DNA from: Paulinella micropora
Taxonomy: Eukaryota > Cercozoa > Imbricatea > Euglyphida > Paulinellidae
Assembly: GCA_019918135.1 (NCBI GenBank)
Contig: WBZZ01002063.1
Coordinates: 32,501 to 96,500, forward strand
DNA length: 64,000 bases
Direction: 5' to 3'
A program made the position numbers and the translations under genes. The first letter of the stretch is position 1, and every line of letters begins with the position of its first letter. The notes below the pieces were generated by a model. That model saw only the letters and a list, made by a program, of their open reading frames with translations. It searched no databases and was not told the origin of the DNA. This document shows positions 38,628 to 49,094 of this stretch, in pieces.

Positions 38628-40103
38628 ATGCCAACTCAACACGGAGGCGAACTAGACTTTTCTAGAACCGACTACATCAGTGCTTCTTATCGTTTGAATA
38701 AACTCGCTCCACGTGAGGGCTCTGGAACCTTTGAGGTCACCACTGCTGGTGGGCAAGAACGATCATTTGACCTTATCAGTCGCCCGTTCAATCTCGCTCG
38801 GTCTTATTTGAGTTTTACTTATACTATGAGAGCAGCGGGCGCCAACACTTATTCAAGAATTTTTATGGACTGCCTTTCATCCATTAGACAAATTCAACTT
38901 CAGACCCGTAGCGGTGTTTATTTGTGCGACCTTAATAACCTCGGGACGGTTACTAAAATGCTTTGGAAGCCTGAGACATCTTTGAAGGATTTCCTTGACC
39001 TTCCTAACCACGATGTCGCCACTGGATATGGTTGTATGCTTCAAAAGTGTAATGCTAATGGATTGATTAACATTAGTGCCGCAGCAGCCACCAGAACAGA
39101 TTTTCGTGGAATGACTGATGGTGCTAACAACATGGCGGCGAGAACTCTTGCTATGTTTGCTGAACCTCCCATCAGTGCTCGTCGTCATAACGATGCCGCA
39201 TTGACTGACGGGACTGGCGTGCTTTCTCCTGTAAATGTTAATTACAACGAAGCAAAATATCTTGTAGGTAGTGCCGAAAATGCCGCCACCGCTATCAATG
39301 TGAAAATTCCTTTGAGTATGCTTATTAATACTATTTTCGCTCTTGATAAAACCATCATGTTTCCAGAGATTTTGACGATGCGGATTGTGTGGAGTGCTAC
39401 TGACAGATCTAGTTATACAGTGACTAATGGTGCGGCGACTGCTATTAATACTGCGAAAGTCGGATCCGCGGCGACGGCTGTCAGTGCTGATGTTACTAAT
39501 ATTGCTTTGTTTCTGGCTGTTGAAACTAATCCTGATGTCATTCAATCCATTCAGGCGAAGATTGCTAGCCCTGAGGGTATGAGTTTTAACATTGATTATC
39601 CTTATGTGTATAAAAACACTATCGCAGCAAGCACGACACAAAACATTATTATGAGATTTGACCGCGGACACGGTCGCAGATTGAAGAAGATTTATCACTC
39701 TGTTTTCAGTAATTCTGAAACAAAGAATACGGCTTATGACCACGATAACAGAGCGCAGGCTAAGGTTGTAAGTTTTTACACCACACTTGACGGAGCACGA
39801 CAGCAGGAGTTTAATATTGATACCTCCCTAGAAGAAGACTATATGTATTTGAAGACAAAGATTGAGGGTTCGGCTTTGTTGAATGCGGACATATACAAAT
39901 ATAACTGGTTTTGGTGTGATGCTTGGGATAACACTCGTCCGCTGTGGAGCAAAGACCAGAATGAGATTAGCGGACTTGACCTGTCTATGGAGCGACGATG
40001 GGAATTCATTGCGACGACTGCGAATAATGCTCACAACCATTACACCGTGGCCATTGCTCAGCGAGAGGTTCAAGTGAAGGCAAATGTTATTTCAATTAGT
40101 TAA
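38628..40103 (+). CDS. Double-jelly-roll major capsid protein (E2)
   Basis: 491 aa, MPTQHGGELDFSRTDYISAS, open throughout. The N-terminal part has PFNLARSYLSFTYTMRAAGA and FMDCLSSIRQIQLQTRSGVY, the first jelly roll; the C-terminal part has MSFNIDYPYVYKNTIAASTT, LKKIYHSVFSNSET and YTTLDGARQQEF with the final WEFIATTANNAHNHYTVAIA strand. Length and pattern fit MCPs of polinton-like viruses and their virophage relatives. It forms the hexon-like trimers of the capsid. It follows the penton gene by 90 bp and is the most GC-balanced gene of the element. Confidence 0.87.
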   Translation: MPTQHGGELDFSRTDYISASYRLNKLAPREGSGTFEVTTAGGQERSFDLISRPFNLARSYLSFTYTMRAAGANTYSRIFMDCLSSIRQIQLQTRSGVYLCDLNNLGTVTKMLWKPETSLKDFLDLPNHDVATGYGCMLQKCNANGLINISAAAATRTDFRGMTDGANNMAARTLAMFAEPPISARRHNDAALTDGTGVLSPVNVNYNEAKYLVGSAENAATAINVKIPLSMLINTIFALDKTIMFPEILTMRIVWSATDRSSYTVTNGAATAINTAKVGSAATAVSADVTNIALFLAVETNPDVIQSIQAKIASPEGMSFNIDYPYVYKNTIAASTTQNIIMRFDRGHGRRLKKIYHSVFSNSETKNTAYDHDNRAQAKVVSFYTTLDGARQQEFNIDTSLEEDYMYLKTKIEGSALLNADIYKYNWFWCDAWDNTRPLWSKDQNEISGLDLSMERRWEFIATTANNAHNHYTVAIAQREVQVKANVISIS

Positions 40104-40148
40104 GTGGGTAATTATTAATTTTGATAGTTAATTTATATTTTTTAATAA

Positions 40149-40155
40149 TATATAA
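40149..40155 (+). promoter_or_regulatory. TATATAA motif before surface-protein gene
   Basis: Same motif type as at 34537 and 34152, a few bases before ATG 40158. Confidence 0.5.
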
Positions 40156-40157
40156 CA

Positions 40158-41387
40158 ATGAGCCACCAACGAAACTTAATCGCACAAAATCCTGACGGCG
40201 AATTTATAAATGTCAGTGCTGGATATGATGGAAACCTTGAAACAAATAATTCAAAAACCGCTTTTGGTGAAGCAACTAGCGCGCAATTAACACCAGTATT
40301 ACAGGAAATTTTTCCATATACCATTAATACTAGGATATGGACAAAAACAGAAACAAAATCGTCTGTGTCATTCTTGAATAATATGGCTGAATTGAAAACA
40401 ACTGCTAATGCGACGGCGGATGCTGGATTAGTAAGTAAAAGGAGAATAAAATATAGAACTGGAACAGGTGTCCTCGCCCGCTTTACTGCTATATGGACAA
40501 CTGATGATACAAAAGATTACTATTCATTTATTGGAATAGGAAATGACCTTAACGATGGATTTTATTTTTACAAAAATCAAGCAGGAATGAATATCGCGCA
40601 TTGTGCTGGATGTGCTGTAGATTATATTGACCAAGTAGATTGGGACGACCCTTGCGATGGAAATTATGCTATGCCAGCCTTAGACTGGAGCAAAGGAAAT
40701 GTATTTCAAATTCAATTTCAGTATCTTGGGTTTGGTGCTATTAAGTTTTACATTGAAAATCCCATAACAGGATTATTTCAATTAGTTCACATGATTGAGT
40801 ATGCGAATGCTAATACTGGGGTAAGCCTGCGAAATACAACATTACCTTTTACGGCAGTCATGAGAAATGATGCAAAGACTGGAATACAAATTCTTAAAAC
40901 GGCGAGTGCTAGTTTATTCATTGAGGGGTCAAATACTATTAATACAAGTATTACAAATACTGCGGAAGGGACTGAAGCAGGTAATATAACTGAAAGCCCC
41001 ATTTTGCGTATCAGGAATAAAGCGCTATTCAATAATAGCCTAACCAACTATTCAAATGTCTTTCCTTCCTTGGTAAGTATTACAAATGAAGATACTAAGT
41101 CAAATGTCGTCAGAATGGTATTGAATGGGACGCTAACAGGGGCTGGTTTTGGTGATGTTGATGCCACAACTTCAATCGTAGATACCGACACAAAAGCGAC
41201 GGCCATCGCCAACGGAACGACAATTTTTAAGATTTATGTAAATGCTGGCTCTACCCAACAGATTAATCTCAGAACATACGATATTCAATTAACACCGAAC
41301 GATGTTTTGACATTCACACAGAAGGCTGTGTCGGCAGGTAGTGGTAGTAATATTAATGTTATCGCTAACTTTATTGAGAATTATTGA
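40158..41387 (+). CDS. Putative virion surface protein with lectin-like fold (E2)
   Basis: 409 aa, MSHQRNLIAQNPDGEFINVS, with ATATATAACA just before the ATG. The centre has a concanavalin-like beta-sandwich pattern: RTGTGVLARFTAIWTTDDTK, YYSFIGIGNDLNDGFYFYKN, VFQIQFQYLGFGAIKFYIEN. The C-terminal part reads NAGSTQQINLRTYDIQLTPN and ends NVIANFIENY, like virion-decorating proteins that follow the MCP in other polinton-like viruses. Open. Function inferred from position and fold pattern only. Confidence 0.6.
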   Translation: MSHQRNLIAQNPDGEFINVSAGYDGNLETNNSKTAFGEATSAQLTPVLQEIFPYTINTRIWTKTETKSSVSFLNNMAELKTTANATADAGLVSKRRIKYRTGTGVLARFTAIWTTDDTKDYYSFIGIGNDLNDGFYFYKNQAGMNIAHCAGCAVDYIDQVDWDDPCDGNYAMPALDWSKGNVFQIQFQYLGFGAIKFYIENPITGLFQLVHMIEYANANTGVSLRNTTLPFTAVMRNDAKTGIQILKTASASLFIEGSNTINTSITNTAEGTEAGNITESPILRIRNKALFNNSLTNYSNVFPSLVSITNEDTKSNVVRMVLNGTLTGAGFGDVDATTSIVDTDTKATAIANGTTIFKIYVNAGSTQQINLRTYDIQLTPNDVLTFTQKAVSAGSGSNINVIANFIENY

Positions 41388-41435
41388 TGTGGATGGAGTA
41401 AAAACAAAAAAAATGAAAGTCTAATTTCTAAATTA

Positions 41436-41918
41436 TTACAAATATTTTTTTACCGCGTCTTTGTTATTAAAATAGGGTTGTTGAATTAAATATTCAAGGT
41501 ATGGTTTATCAATCTTAGCAACATCTTCAATTTTCATTTTTTTATACTTACCATATTGAAGAAAAACATCGGTTTCACTTTGCTTGTCTTCTTTCTTTGC
41601 TATTTCTACCCCTACATTAGCCTTTATTTCAGCAATCCCCGTTTCTTTTAAATCTGCTGTTGTAAATGGCGTGCTCTCTTCCTCCATCATTTTTGATAAT
41701 GTCTCAAATGTTGATTTATCTTGAAAATCAACATTGGACGGAATAAATACTTTCACATTATCGTCTATGTTGGAAATCCCAACATTTGGCTTATATTGTT
41801 CGTAGAAAGAAACAATATCGGGTTTAGTCAGTTTAATAGTGGGTTTCTTAACTTCGCTGTCAAGGTTCCATTTTTCAATTTCATTCAAGTAGTCCTGCTT
41901 GGTGCTTAGGTCTGTCAT
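41436..41918 (-). CDS. ExoX-C-like domain protein 1 (E2)
   Basis: 160 aa, MTDLSTKQDYLNEIEKWNLD. The C-terminal 40 residues, FLQYGKYKKMKIEDVAKIDK then PYLEYLIQQPYF, match the GKYKGK...DPxYLxW signature of the small domain found at the C-terminus of ExoX-like exonucleases and in stand-alone phage and virus proteins. The N-terminal part is unrecognised. It lies beside a paralogue (41947-42237) on the same strand, just downstream of the polymerase gene. Probably a nucleic-acid binding accessory factor (inference). Confidence 0.65.
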   Translation of the reverse strand: MTDLSTKQDYLNEIEKWNLDSEVKKPTIKLTKPDIVSFYEQYKPNVGISNIDDNVKVFIPSNVDFQDKSTFETLSKMMEEESTPFTTADLKETGIAEIKANVGVEIAKKEDKQSETDVFLQYGKYKKMKIEDVAKIDKPYLEYLIQQPYFNNKDAVKKYL

Positions 41919-41946
41919 TGATATATGTATAGCAAAATTTTATTTT

Positions 41947-42237
41947 TTATTGTAAATATTTTTTTACTTCACTTTTAATGTCGGTGAATTTATCAAACCA
42001 AGGCTGTTTCATAACCCATTCAAGGTATGGCTTATCAATAACCGCTATATCTTGAATTTTCTTACCTTTATACTTACCAAATGGAAAAGTATCCTTTGGC
42101 TTGCCTGCCCGTGCCTTTTCAATCATTTGGATTTCGTCAGTAATTATCTTTTTAACATCTGTAAGAGAAAATGTTTCTTTTTTATTTTCAATAGAGAGTT
42201 TCTCAAACTTCTCGCATAGTCTGGTTAGGGCGGTCAT
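41947..42237 (-). CDS. ExoX-C-like domain protein 2 (E2)
   Basis: I chose the start at 42237 (MTALTRLCEKFEKLSIENKK) over the upstream Met because the extra leader is AT-only sequence; 96 aa. The C-terminus FPFGKYKGKKIQDIAVIDKP followed by YLEWVMKQPWFDKF is a clear GKYKGK/YLEW motif. Paralogue of 41436-41918, 29 bp away, so a tandem duplication is likely. Confidence 0.68.
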   Translation of the reverse strand: MTALTRLCEKFEKLSIENKKETFSLTDVKKIITDEIQMIEKARAGKPKDTFPFGKYKGKKIQDIAVIDKPYLEWVMKQPWFDKFTDIKSEVKKYLQ

Positions 42238-42390
42238 AGTATAGTATATGGTATATATTTTATAGAAAAAATAAATAACTAAAAAAATTATGAAGTTGTT
42301 GTAACTGGACTTCATAACCCAAAAACCTATATTGTTTTTGCTATACTAAACATCATTAATATCCAAACGGCCGTGTTTCAATCGCATTCT

Positions 42391-45300
42391 TTACAATTCC
42401 GATAACTTGTCTTTTCGTATATGTAAAACTAAATATTTTTCTAAGTATTCGCTTGTTATTTTTTTCTTTTGTTTGTCTCGCGTTATCTTGTTGTTTTCTA
42501 TTATAACTACTTTTCCAGACTTCTCAATTCGCTTAGCAATCCTTAATTCTTCCTCAGTCTCTAACAATTCGGCCAGTTCATTTTTACCCTTCTCAAATAA
42601 TTCAGTGTTTTTAATACCAAGCCCGCAACTTATTACACTTAACATATTAGGTAAGTTTAAGGCCTTCTTCGTCTCGTAATTCATACTAAATCCTTTTACT
42701 TTCATACAGGCTTTGCCGTTATCTAATAAGTATCCGTAGCACTTTGCCCCGCCTCCAACGAAGGTCTTTATCTTGGCTCCCTTTAATTCATCTGTCCAGT
42801 CCCCGAGTAGTTTGCCAGTCTTTACATCATCTTCGCCTTTCGTCAGGTCTGTGGTATATATTACACTATCCGTATCGTGGTATAGAATTCTCCTGCCTAG
42901 TCTGTCCATCATCTCATAAAGTCTCATTCTCGCGCGGCAGGTAGTAAATAGAGCAACTACAATATTTGTCTTAATCGGGTCGCTGACCGCATCCTGTTTT
43001 AAATCATAACTGGCCTCTATTATTTCGTCGTTGATTATGTTAATGTTTATGTTATCCACTGATTTATCGTTCATTAGTTTGTATAGGGTTTCCTTATCCC
43101 TTATCATTTTGTTTTGTTTTTTGTTCTGCTTCTCTCCAAACTTACCCCACAAGGAGTTCAAGCACAACTTAGCCACCGCACGGCGACCTGAGTTTTCTTC
43201 TATTTTATTTTCATCCATCTTAACACCCATTTTGATTTCCATACTGCTTATGTAGTTTTGTTTTTCCTCTGCCGTATTGCATCCTGCTGGATATCCACTT
43301 GATTCCTGCTTAACCTTCAAGAATGTTTTTATGTATTCCTTGAATAGGCTACTGCTCTGTTCTTTCCAGTGCCATACTTCATATACTTTCATTAACTTAT
43401 ACCCCTTTATCTAAGGCCTTGTAAATTTCTGGAGTTGCCCAAGTTCCTGTTATTGCCCGCTCATTGTCGGTGTGCTTGCATTCGCCGTGGTGCTCAGTCA
43501 TCCCGCACTTATCGCATAAGTAATACATCATCTTGCCTCTGTCCGCTTTTGGTAAGACTGGGTGTAGTAATCCTCTCGGCGGTAGCATCTTAACCTTAAC
43601 CACTCCAAAGTATTCCTTTTTTATGATTTTGTTTCGCATATCTTTTCGTTCCACATCATCATTTGGTCTGATGATTTCGTGGTGCCCGCTAGGGTAAAGG
43701 TCATAATACATAACGGTCGGATATAGTGAGCATATGTCAATGTATTTCGCGTATTCGTCGCTGTGTCGTGATTTCCAATACAATGTTAAAGCATTCGTTC
43801 TACCTCCAAACATTGCTTCTCGTGGGTTTAATCCTTCTTGTTCCATAATTCGTTCGTTGGTATCCTCGGCCAGTCTTTCACTGGTTTTCATCAGGCTCCA
43901 ATCACATTCCCAGACACTTATTACTTTTACCTGTTGGCTCAGTTGTTTTTCTCTTCTCATTGTTTCCTTGTATAGTTCACCCATAGTCTTATTTTTCTTG
44001 GCATTCATTGCATTGCCGTTCCAACACTTCTGACAGCCGTGCCAATGACACCCGTAAAACTCATAAGCGACGTTTTTTTCGCCGTCCCAGCCATTCACAT
44101 ATATTTTTGATTGCCCGAGTTGAAACATTTTTTCACCTCCGTTGAATGCGTGTTTAATATCGGTTTTGTCTAGTCTGCTTCTGTAGGCTAACCATTCAAC
44201 ACAAGCCCTTGAAGCCATCCTGTTTTGTTTTTCCGCTTTCAATACCGCAATTGAATTAACAGGCATAAACTTAGCACGATACAGAGCCATAACACAACTC
44301 GCAATAGTTGTATATTGAAACGGGTCAATACCGAATTCAAGAAACTGCTTTCTAAAATCTATACACCCCTTTCTAAGTATATCAACATCGCTATGACAAT
44401 ACTCAGCGATTTCCTTCGCCATATCAAAGTGGTTGTGAACACTATCTCCGACGCGTCGGAGATTGACCTGTTGTTCATACCATTCTAAAAACTCCTTTCT
44501 CTTATCTCCTCGCATAGTGTCGTAGCCGTAATGTTTCTTGTGTGGCATAACCCCAACATAGTTTTTGTTCTTGTCTGTGTTGAAGAAGTGCGGGAAGTAG
44601 CCTTTCTTAAGTTCCGTTAGTCCAAATGTCTTCGGAAAGTCAGACAATGGCATCGTAAGGAAACTCAAACTATCAATGAAGCGGTATTTCTTATGTGTCA
44701 TCATCATTATCTTACCGCCTTGGTAAATGACGAATGGTGTCTGTTTGTTATCTACAAGCCACTTAAGAATAAACTGACAATCATAACCGCGAGCATTGTG
44801 CGCAATAAATGTAAATCCGCTGTGTTTAGTGTCAAAAGCCCAATTACAGAAATCTTGAATGTTCTTGTGAATTACTGGCGGTTCCTTTGCATCGTAATAC
44901 TGGCTTTCAGCATAATTTACAATGTGCTCGCCCGTGTCCTGTGTCGCTTCAAAGTCAAAGAATATGTATTGCTCTGACGGCGGTAGGATTTCCTTTTGGA
45001 CTATTTCACATTGGTGCTCTAGTGGTTTCAGTTCTTTACAATTACGGCATTTCGCATATCAGCATTTGTGTATGTCCTTCTTTCTGTAGTTCAATCCGCA
45101 CGATTTGCATTTCGCTTTAATGTCGCAGGTTGTGGTCTTGTGGTTATTGAAGCATTCAGTGTTTGGAAACTTTCTATTACATTTCTCACACTCTTTCCAC
45201 TGGCTCTTGTCGTTTATTCCCTTACATCCCTTGGTTTCGCAGATACTACATTTGGCTTCACAGGCATGTCTTTCCATATACCCTCTTAGACATAACTCAC

Positions 45301-46375
45301 AGAAATTCTTTTTTCCTAGCATTGACTTCATATTGGTTATGGCATCGTAGTGCCCTTCCGTTTTCATAATGTAAAGGTTTGTCAGCCGTTCGCCTTTCTC
45401 ATCTACTAAATTAGTCTTATAGACGATTTGGTCAGGAAACTCTACGATAACCAAATTATATTTAATGTGCCTAGCGAATGTATTAATTTCTTGTATCCCA
45501 CACACATCCTTAATAACTTTCGCTTCATCGTGCAAAGCCTCAGCCATTTCCTGCTGTATCTTTCTCCCCATTAATATTGTTTTGTATTTTTGATGTTTTT
45601 CAATTTTTGCTTTGACAACAACGATTGCTCGTGCTAGGCATAAGTTATCGCTATTAGTAATACAGATTACTCCTTTCTTTCTATATACATCCAGTTTGTT
45701 CAAAACCTGTAGCCTTGCCCCGCCCGTAGGCATTTTAACAGACTTTAATACAAACTTTAATTTATCAAAGTTGGTGCCACTTTCATCCATATAAAGACTT
45801 TCGTTGCTTTGAAATATTGACGACAATCTTTCTAAAACTTTTTCAACCGAGATTTCATTGACATAATGTTGGCCTGTAGATACTTTGCCATAATAATCTA
45901 CAAACTCAATACCTACATCAACCTTATCTCTTTGCCCCTGTCGTTTTAAAAAGTCGTTCAATATGATTTCAATAAATCTTATTACATCTCGCATAGTGAA
46001 AGACCGAAAGTTTCCATTCAACACAACCCTGTAAATACTTTTGTTTATTCCAAGTTTGTGCTCCTTTCTGTCGTCTCGCTTGATTTCGTAATTGCCATAT
46101 CGCATCAAGTCTCTGACATTTTCCTTGATTTCTTTTTTCTCTTCAATCGTAGGTAAAGGTGGCGCTATTGGTATAGCATGGTGTTCGAAATACACCGCAC
46201 CTCTTACTTGGTTCAAGTAGTTTTGGGCAGTCAGTGTATCAATTTTATACCCCCTTACCTTCGGTTTGATATATAGCACATCACGACCCCTGACAGACTT
46301 GATTTCGTAATTTATCTTATATTCCCTTAATCTATCCAACCTGTAGACTTTGCCGTTATACGTGTGTGTCTCCAT
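42391..46375 (-). pseudogene. Protein-primed family B DNA polymerase (E2)
   Basis: About 1,330 codons from METHTYNGKVYRLDRLREYK. The N-terminal third has several zinc-binding CxxC pairs (FCELCLRGYMERHACEAKCS, KCKSCGLNY). Exonuclease-domain sequence follows (YCHSDVDILRKGC). Palm motifs are KYIDICSLYPTVMYYDLYP (motif A), AVAKLCLNSLWGKFGEKQNK (motif B) and RILYHDTDSVIYT (motif C). TPR-type insert sequence typical of protein-primed enzymes is plausible. The enzyme would replicate the linear genome from a terminal protein. The gene is in three main frames, so about two breaks. Confidence 0.9.
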
Positions 46376-46489
46376 GTTTGATAATTGTATATTAAGGAAA
46401 ATATAATTTTATAAAATTAAAATATTTGTCCGCCTCAATCGGTTGTCCCCTCGTGGCCTCGTGTGCCCTATATATATACCCCTTCCTTG

Positions 46490-47062
46490 TCTTTAGATGG
46501 AAATTCAGTGTTTTCTGCGGACAAACCTTTTAATTACCAATACTTACCATACCCGCAACCGCAGTGGCAGTTATGTTCCATGTATCCGCAAATATTACAC
46601 CTATCGTCCTTATCCTTGGACTTTGACATCTCCTCATTCTTTATTCTCTCCATATACTCTTTGCTTGGTCTAGGAGGAACTGGAGGTTTTTTCTTTTTCC
46701 GTACTTTTGTAATCTGCTGAAATATGTTTCTGAGACTTCATATGTCGCCCTTTGTTGCCATTATGTATTTCAGCGCCGCATTCACACTTGAAATCTTTGT
46801 GCTTCCAAATTTTCTTCTTTTCTTTTTTGATTTCTTTTGTTTCTTTATCATAATTTACTTTCCATTCCTCATACCTTGGAATCACAATTTCTTCGTGATA
46901 TTTCTTTGCTTCTTCTAGTGCTTGCTCTTTTGATTTCTTCTTTCCAATACAGATACTCTTACACATAACCTTTCCTCCTTCTCTCCATTGAACTTTTACC
47001 ATTGGTCTCTTTTCGTTATTCTTTACCATAACACAACCTCTAGACATTCTAAATCGCATCAT
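46490..47062 (-). pseudogene. Zinc-finger protein of E2 right arm
   Basis: Start 47062 (MMRFRMSRGCVMVKNNEKRP). VQWREGGKVMCKSICIGKKK followed by SKEQALEEAKKYHEEIVIPR resembles an AP2-like/Arm-type integrase N-terminal DNA-binding fold. A KCECGAEIHNGNKGRHMKSQKH finger follows (about residues 98-120), then Cys-rich sequence (RCNICGYMEHNCHCGCGY) beyond the main frame. About one break. Probably a DNA-binding regulator (inference). The E3 fragment at 15841 has the same finger. Confidence 0.55.
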
Positions 47063-47150
47063 CTTATATATGTGTCTCTATTTTATCTTTAAATGTAAAA
47101 TAATTAATTGTTAGAAATAACCATTAAATAGCCGTTATTTTCTATCCGTT

Positions 47151-47240
47151 AAGACGACGAACAGGAGAGCCGATAGAGCCGTTTCGTCGCTTAGTCTGTA
47201 TGTATCCAAAAAGTGTGCCAAAGTGGCACCCTATACTACT
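47151..47240 (-). repeat. E2 right terminal inverted repeat
   Basis: 90 bp ending CACCCTATACTACT, the perfect inverse of 26241-26330. Confidence 0.97.
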
Positions 47241-47246
47241 TCTGTG
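47241..47246. repeat. Target-site duplication of E2, right copy
   Basis: tctgtg, identical to 26235-26240. Confidence 0.95.
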
Positions 47247-48342
47247 GGTAGCAAAACAAGTCAGCCAAGGCGAAAAGAGGCTGGAGAAAACAGATTCGTG
47301 CCGGCAAACAGAGTGCCCGGCGCTAGGCTACAAGTGGTGGGAGAAATTCCTCATCGACTGCCTGCTCGATCTTTTGGGGCGGCCCGCCACGATGGACAAG
47401 AGTGCGTGGACTTACCAAAAGGTAGGAGATCTTACCTACGATCTATTTGCGCTGGCCGACGAATACTCATCCGTTGTGCGGGACATTAGCACAACCAAAA
47501 AAGTGCCTGGCCCTCAAATCGAAGTAGAGTGGAACAGGGGCGGTCCGGAAGCCCGCTTCAAGCTGCTGCTGCCATTCTTGAGTCGTTGGGTCCGCAGTGA
47601 CCCAGAATACGTGCAACAAATCGTAAGTTCACGGGGAATTGCTGGCGGCCTCGAGAAGTTGGTGTATCTAGTAAACATTGCTGAGGCCAAAAGCTGTAAC
47701 TTCCCCCGCCCCGAGAAAAGAGTGCACTTCATTATGCTGAAGTGTCTGGCCAAAGGTATAGAAGGCGGACCTAGCGTTTGGGCAGTGTATGCACAGGCCC
47801 AGAGTGAGACCGGCCTGTGCGTGCATATCGCCATGTCGGCAAGCGCCATGCCATGCGTCCAAGGCCACGCGCGCTACCAATACCACATGGGAATACACAA
47901 GCCTAGGTTGCCTCACCGGCGGCGCACCTCTCCCTCCCGCCTCTCGCTGCCCCTCCACCAGTTCGCGGCCGCTGCGCTGGACCTGTACTTTGGCCCGGCG
48001 GAACGTTACGTGATTTCCAACCCATTGCCCGCCATGTGGAAAATTATAGAAAAAGGAGGGCTACAAAAAGATACTGATTACGATGTGCTCGAAAGTCTGC
48101 ACGAATACGACCGAAGAAAAAATTACATAGGTACACTAGAAATCAAGTGGCCGGGCCCGGACAGTTGCTACCTGCGGTTGGGTGCAAATCACTGTATTTC
48201 CGCGACCTCTGATTGGTTTGTCTCCAGCAACCAGGCGCTGAAAAAAAAGGCACTGCACTATATCAGCTATGAAAAGGAGCGCTGCGAGGTTTGCCAAAGG
48301 CCCGTCACGATTCATGTGCTAAAAAGGCAGGCCTCCTCGTAG
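47241..48342 (+). CDS. Main part of backbone gene interrupted by E2, unknown function
   Basis: An open frame of about 365 codons from the right target duplication to 48342, in phase with ATG 26182 on the far side. Features: KWWEKFLIDCLLDLLGRPAT, helical segments (FKLLLPFLSRWV, GGLEKLVYLVNIAEAK), then a more beta-like part (SAMPCVQGHARYQYHMGIHK, NYIGTLEIKWPGPDSCYLRL) and a final CEVCQRPVTIHV knuckle. With the N-terminal CHHCHTVYC this gives cysteine pairs at both ends. No family recognised. Before insertion it would have been about 385 aa. An ATG at 47395 could still give an N-terminally shortened protein. Confidence 0.65.
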
Positions 48343-48366
48343 CTTTTTTTTTTACGGCTGGCTCCC

Positions 48367-48407
<41 letters not shown>

Positions 48408-48839
48408 CACCCCAACGCAGCCACATTTCTTCCTCCTCTCCTGAAAAAACCTACCTGCGCGCCTGACCCCCCCCCCCCCCCTCTCCTGTCTTCTTGCTTT
48501 TGCTTTGCGCCCCCTGTGCCCCCCCCCCCCCCCCCCCCCCTCTCTGCCCTCCTCCACACACCCCGCCCGCCCTTTCTCTGCGCATTTCTCCGCCGGTGCC
48601 CCCCCCCCCCCCCCCCGCCTCAGTCTGTTACACACAAACATGCGACTTTCCTGTCGCCTCCCCCGACCCTCCCTCGCTCCGGTCTCACCAAAAGGCTGGC
48701 CGCTCGAGCCGTTCTTTGTTGGCGTCGGCGCTGCCTTGTGCTGGTGGTTGCTCTTCTTCGTGCTGCTGCCGCGCACAGTCCAACGCTACAGGCCGTGCAG
48801 CCTGCGCGCCCGGCTGTGCAGGGTCCACCGCCGACGCGG
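48343..48839. other. Non-coding, poly-C tracts with conserved motif
   Basis: C runs at about 48368-48406, 48468-48481, 48520-48540 and 48600-48616. The first is followed by AACGCAGCCACATTTCTTCC (48413 on), a motif shared with 53050 and 57729. A hydrophobic frame (FFVGVGAALCWWLLFFVLLP, about 48711-48770) could belong to the next gene. Confidence 0.55.
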
Positions 48840-49094
48840 ATGTCGTGGCTGCCCGCGCAGGGCTCGGTGGCTACTGCTGACGACGAGACGGGCTTTTTCT
48901 GGTGCCATCTACATCACTGGCCCCTGTACGTCGGTCTATCTACAGCCTTGTACCTGGCACCGGCGGGCTGGCCGCTCTGGCTGCGCTGGGGCGGCATAGG
49001 CTTTTCTGCTGTCCTCGTCGTCCAGGGCCTCTGCTACCAGGACCGCTGCCGCTTCTGCTATGTGCTGCCCCAGGCCAACAGTTTGAACATGTAA
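48840..49094 (+). CDS. Small membrane-type protein
   Basis: ATG at 48840: MSWLPAQGSVATADDETGFF, then hydrophobic WPLYVGLSTALYLAPAGWPL and WGGIGFSAVLVVQGLCYQDR, ending CRFCYVLPQANSLNM. 84 aa with one or two membrane segments. Another hydrophobic stretch lies upstream in a different frame, so the full gene may be longer and interrupted. No family recognised. Confidence 0.4.
   Translation: MSWLPAQGSVATADDETGFFWCHLHHWPLYVGLSTALYLAPAGWPLWLRWGGIGFSAVLVVQGLCYQDRCRFCYVLPQANSLNM

Larger units (their letters stand above)
26241..47240 (+). mobile_element. Polinton-like element E2, complete, 21,000 bp
   Basis: It is bounded by perfect 90-bp terminal inverted repeats and a 6-bp target duplication. The content is the standard Polinton/polinton-like virus set: rve integrase, protein-primed polymerase B, packaging ATPase, adenain-like protease, penton and double-jelly-roll major capsid protein, plus a long fibre. 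Composition is strongly AT-rich against the GC-rich surroundings. The left arm carries the integrase, the middle the plus-strand morphogenesis cluster, the right arm the polymerase on minus. The ends are identical and most capsid genes are open, so the insertion looks young. Roughly five to seven breaks in total. Confidence 0.97.

Noticed and set aside
38877-39743. 288-aa minus-strand frame inside the major capsid gene
   Set aside because: Antisense shadow of a well recognised capsid gene; Ser/Ile/His-rich with no motif.
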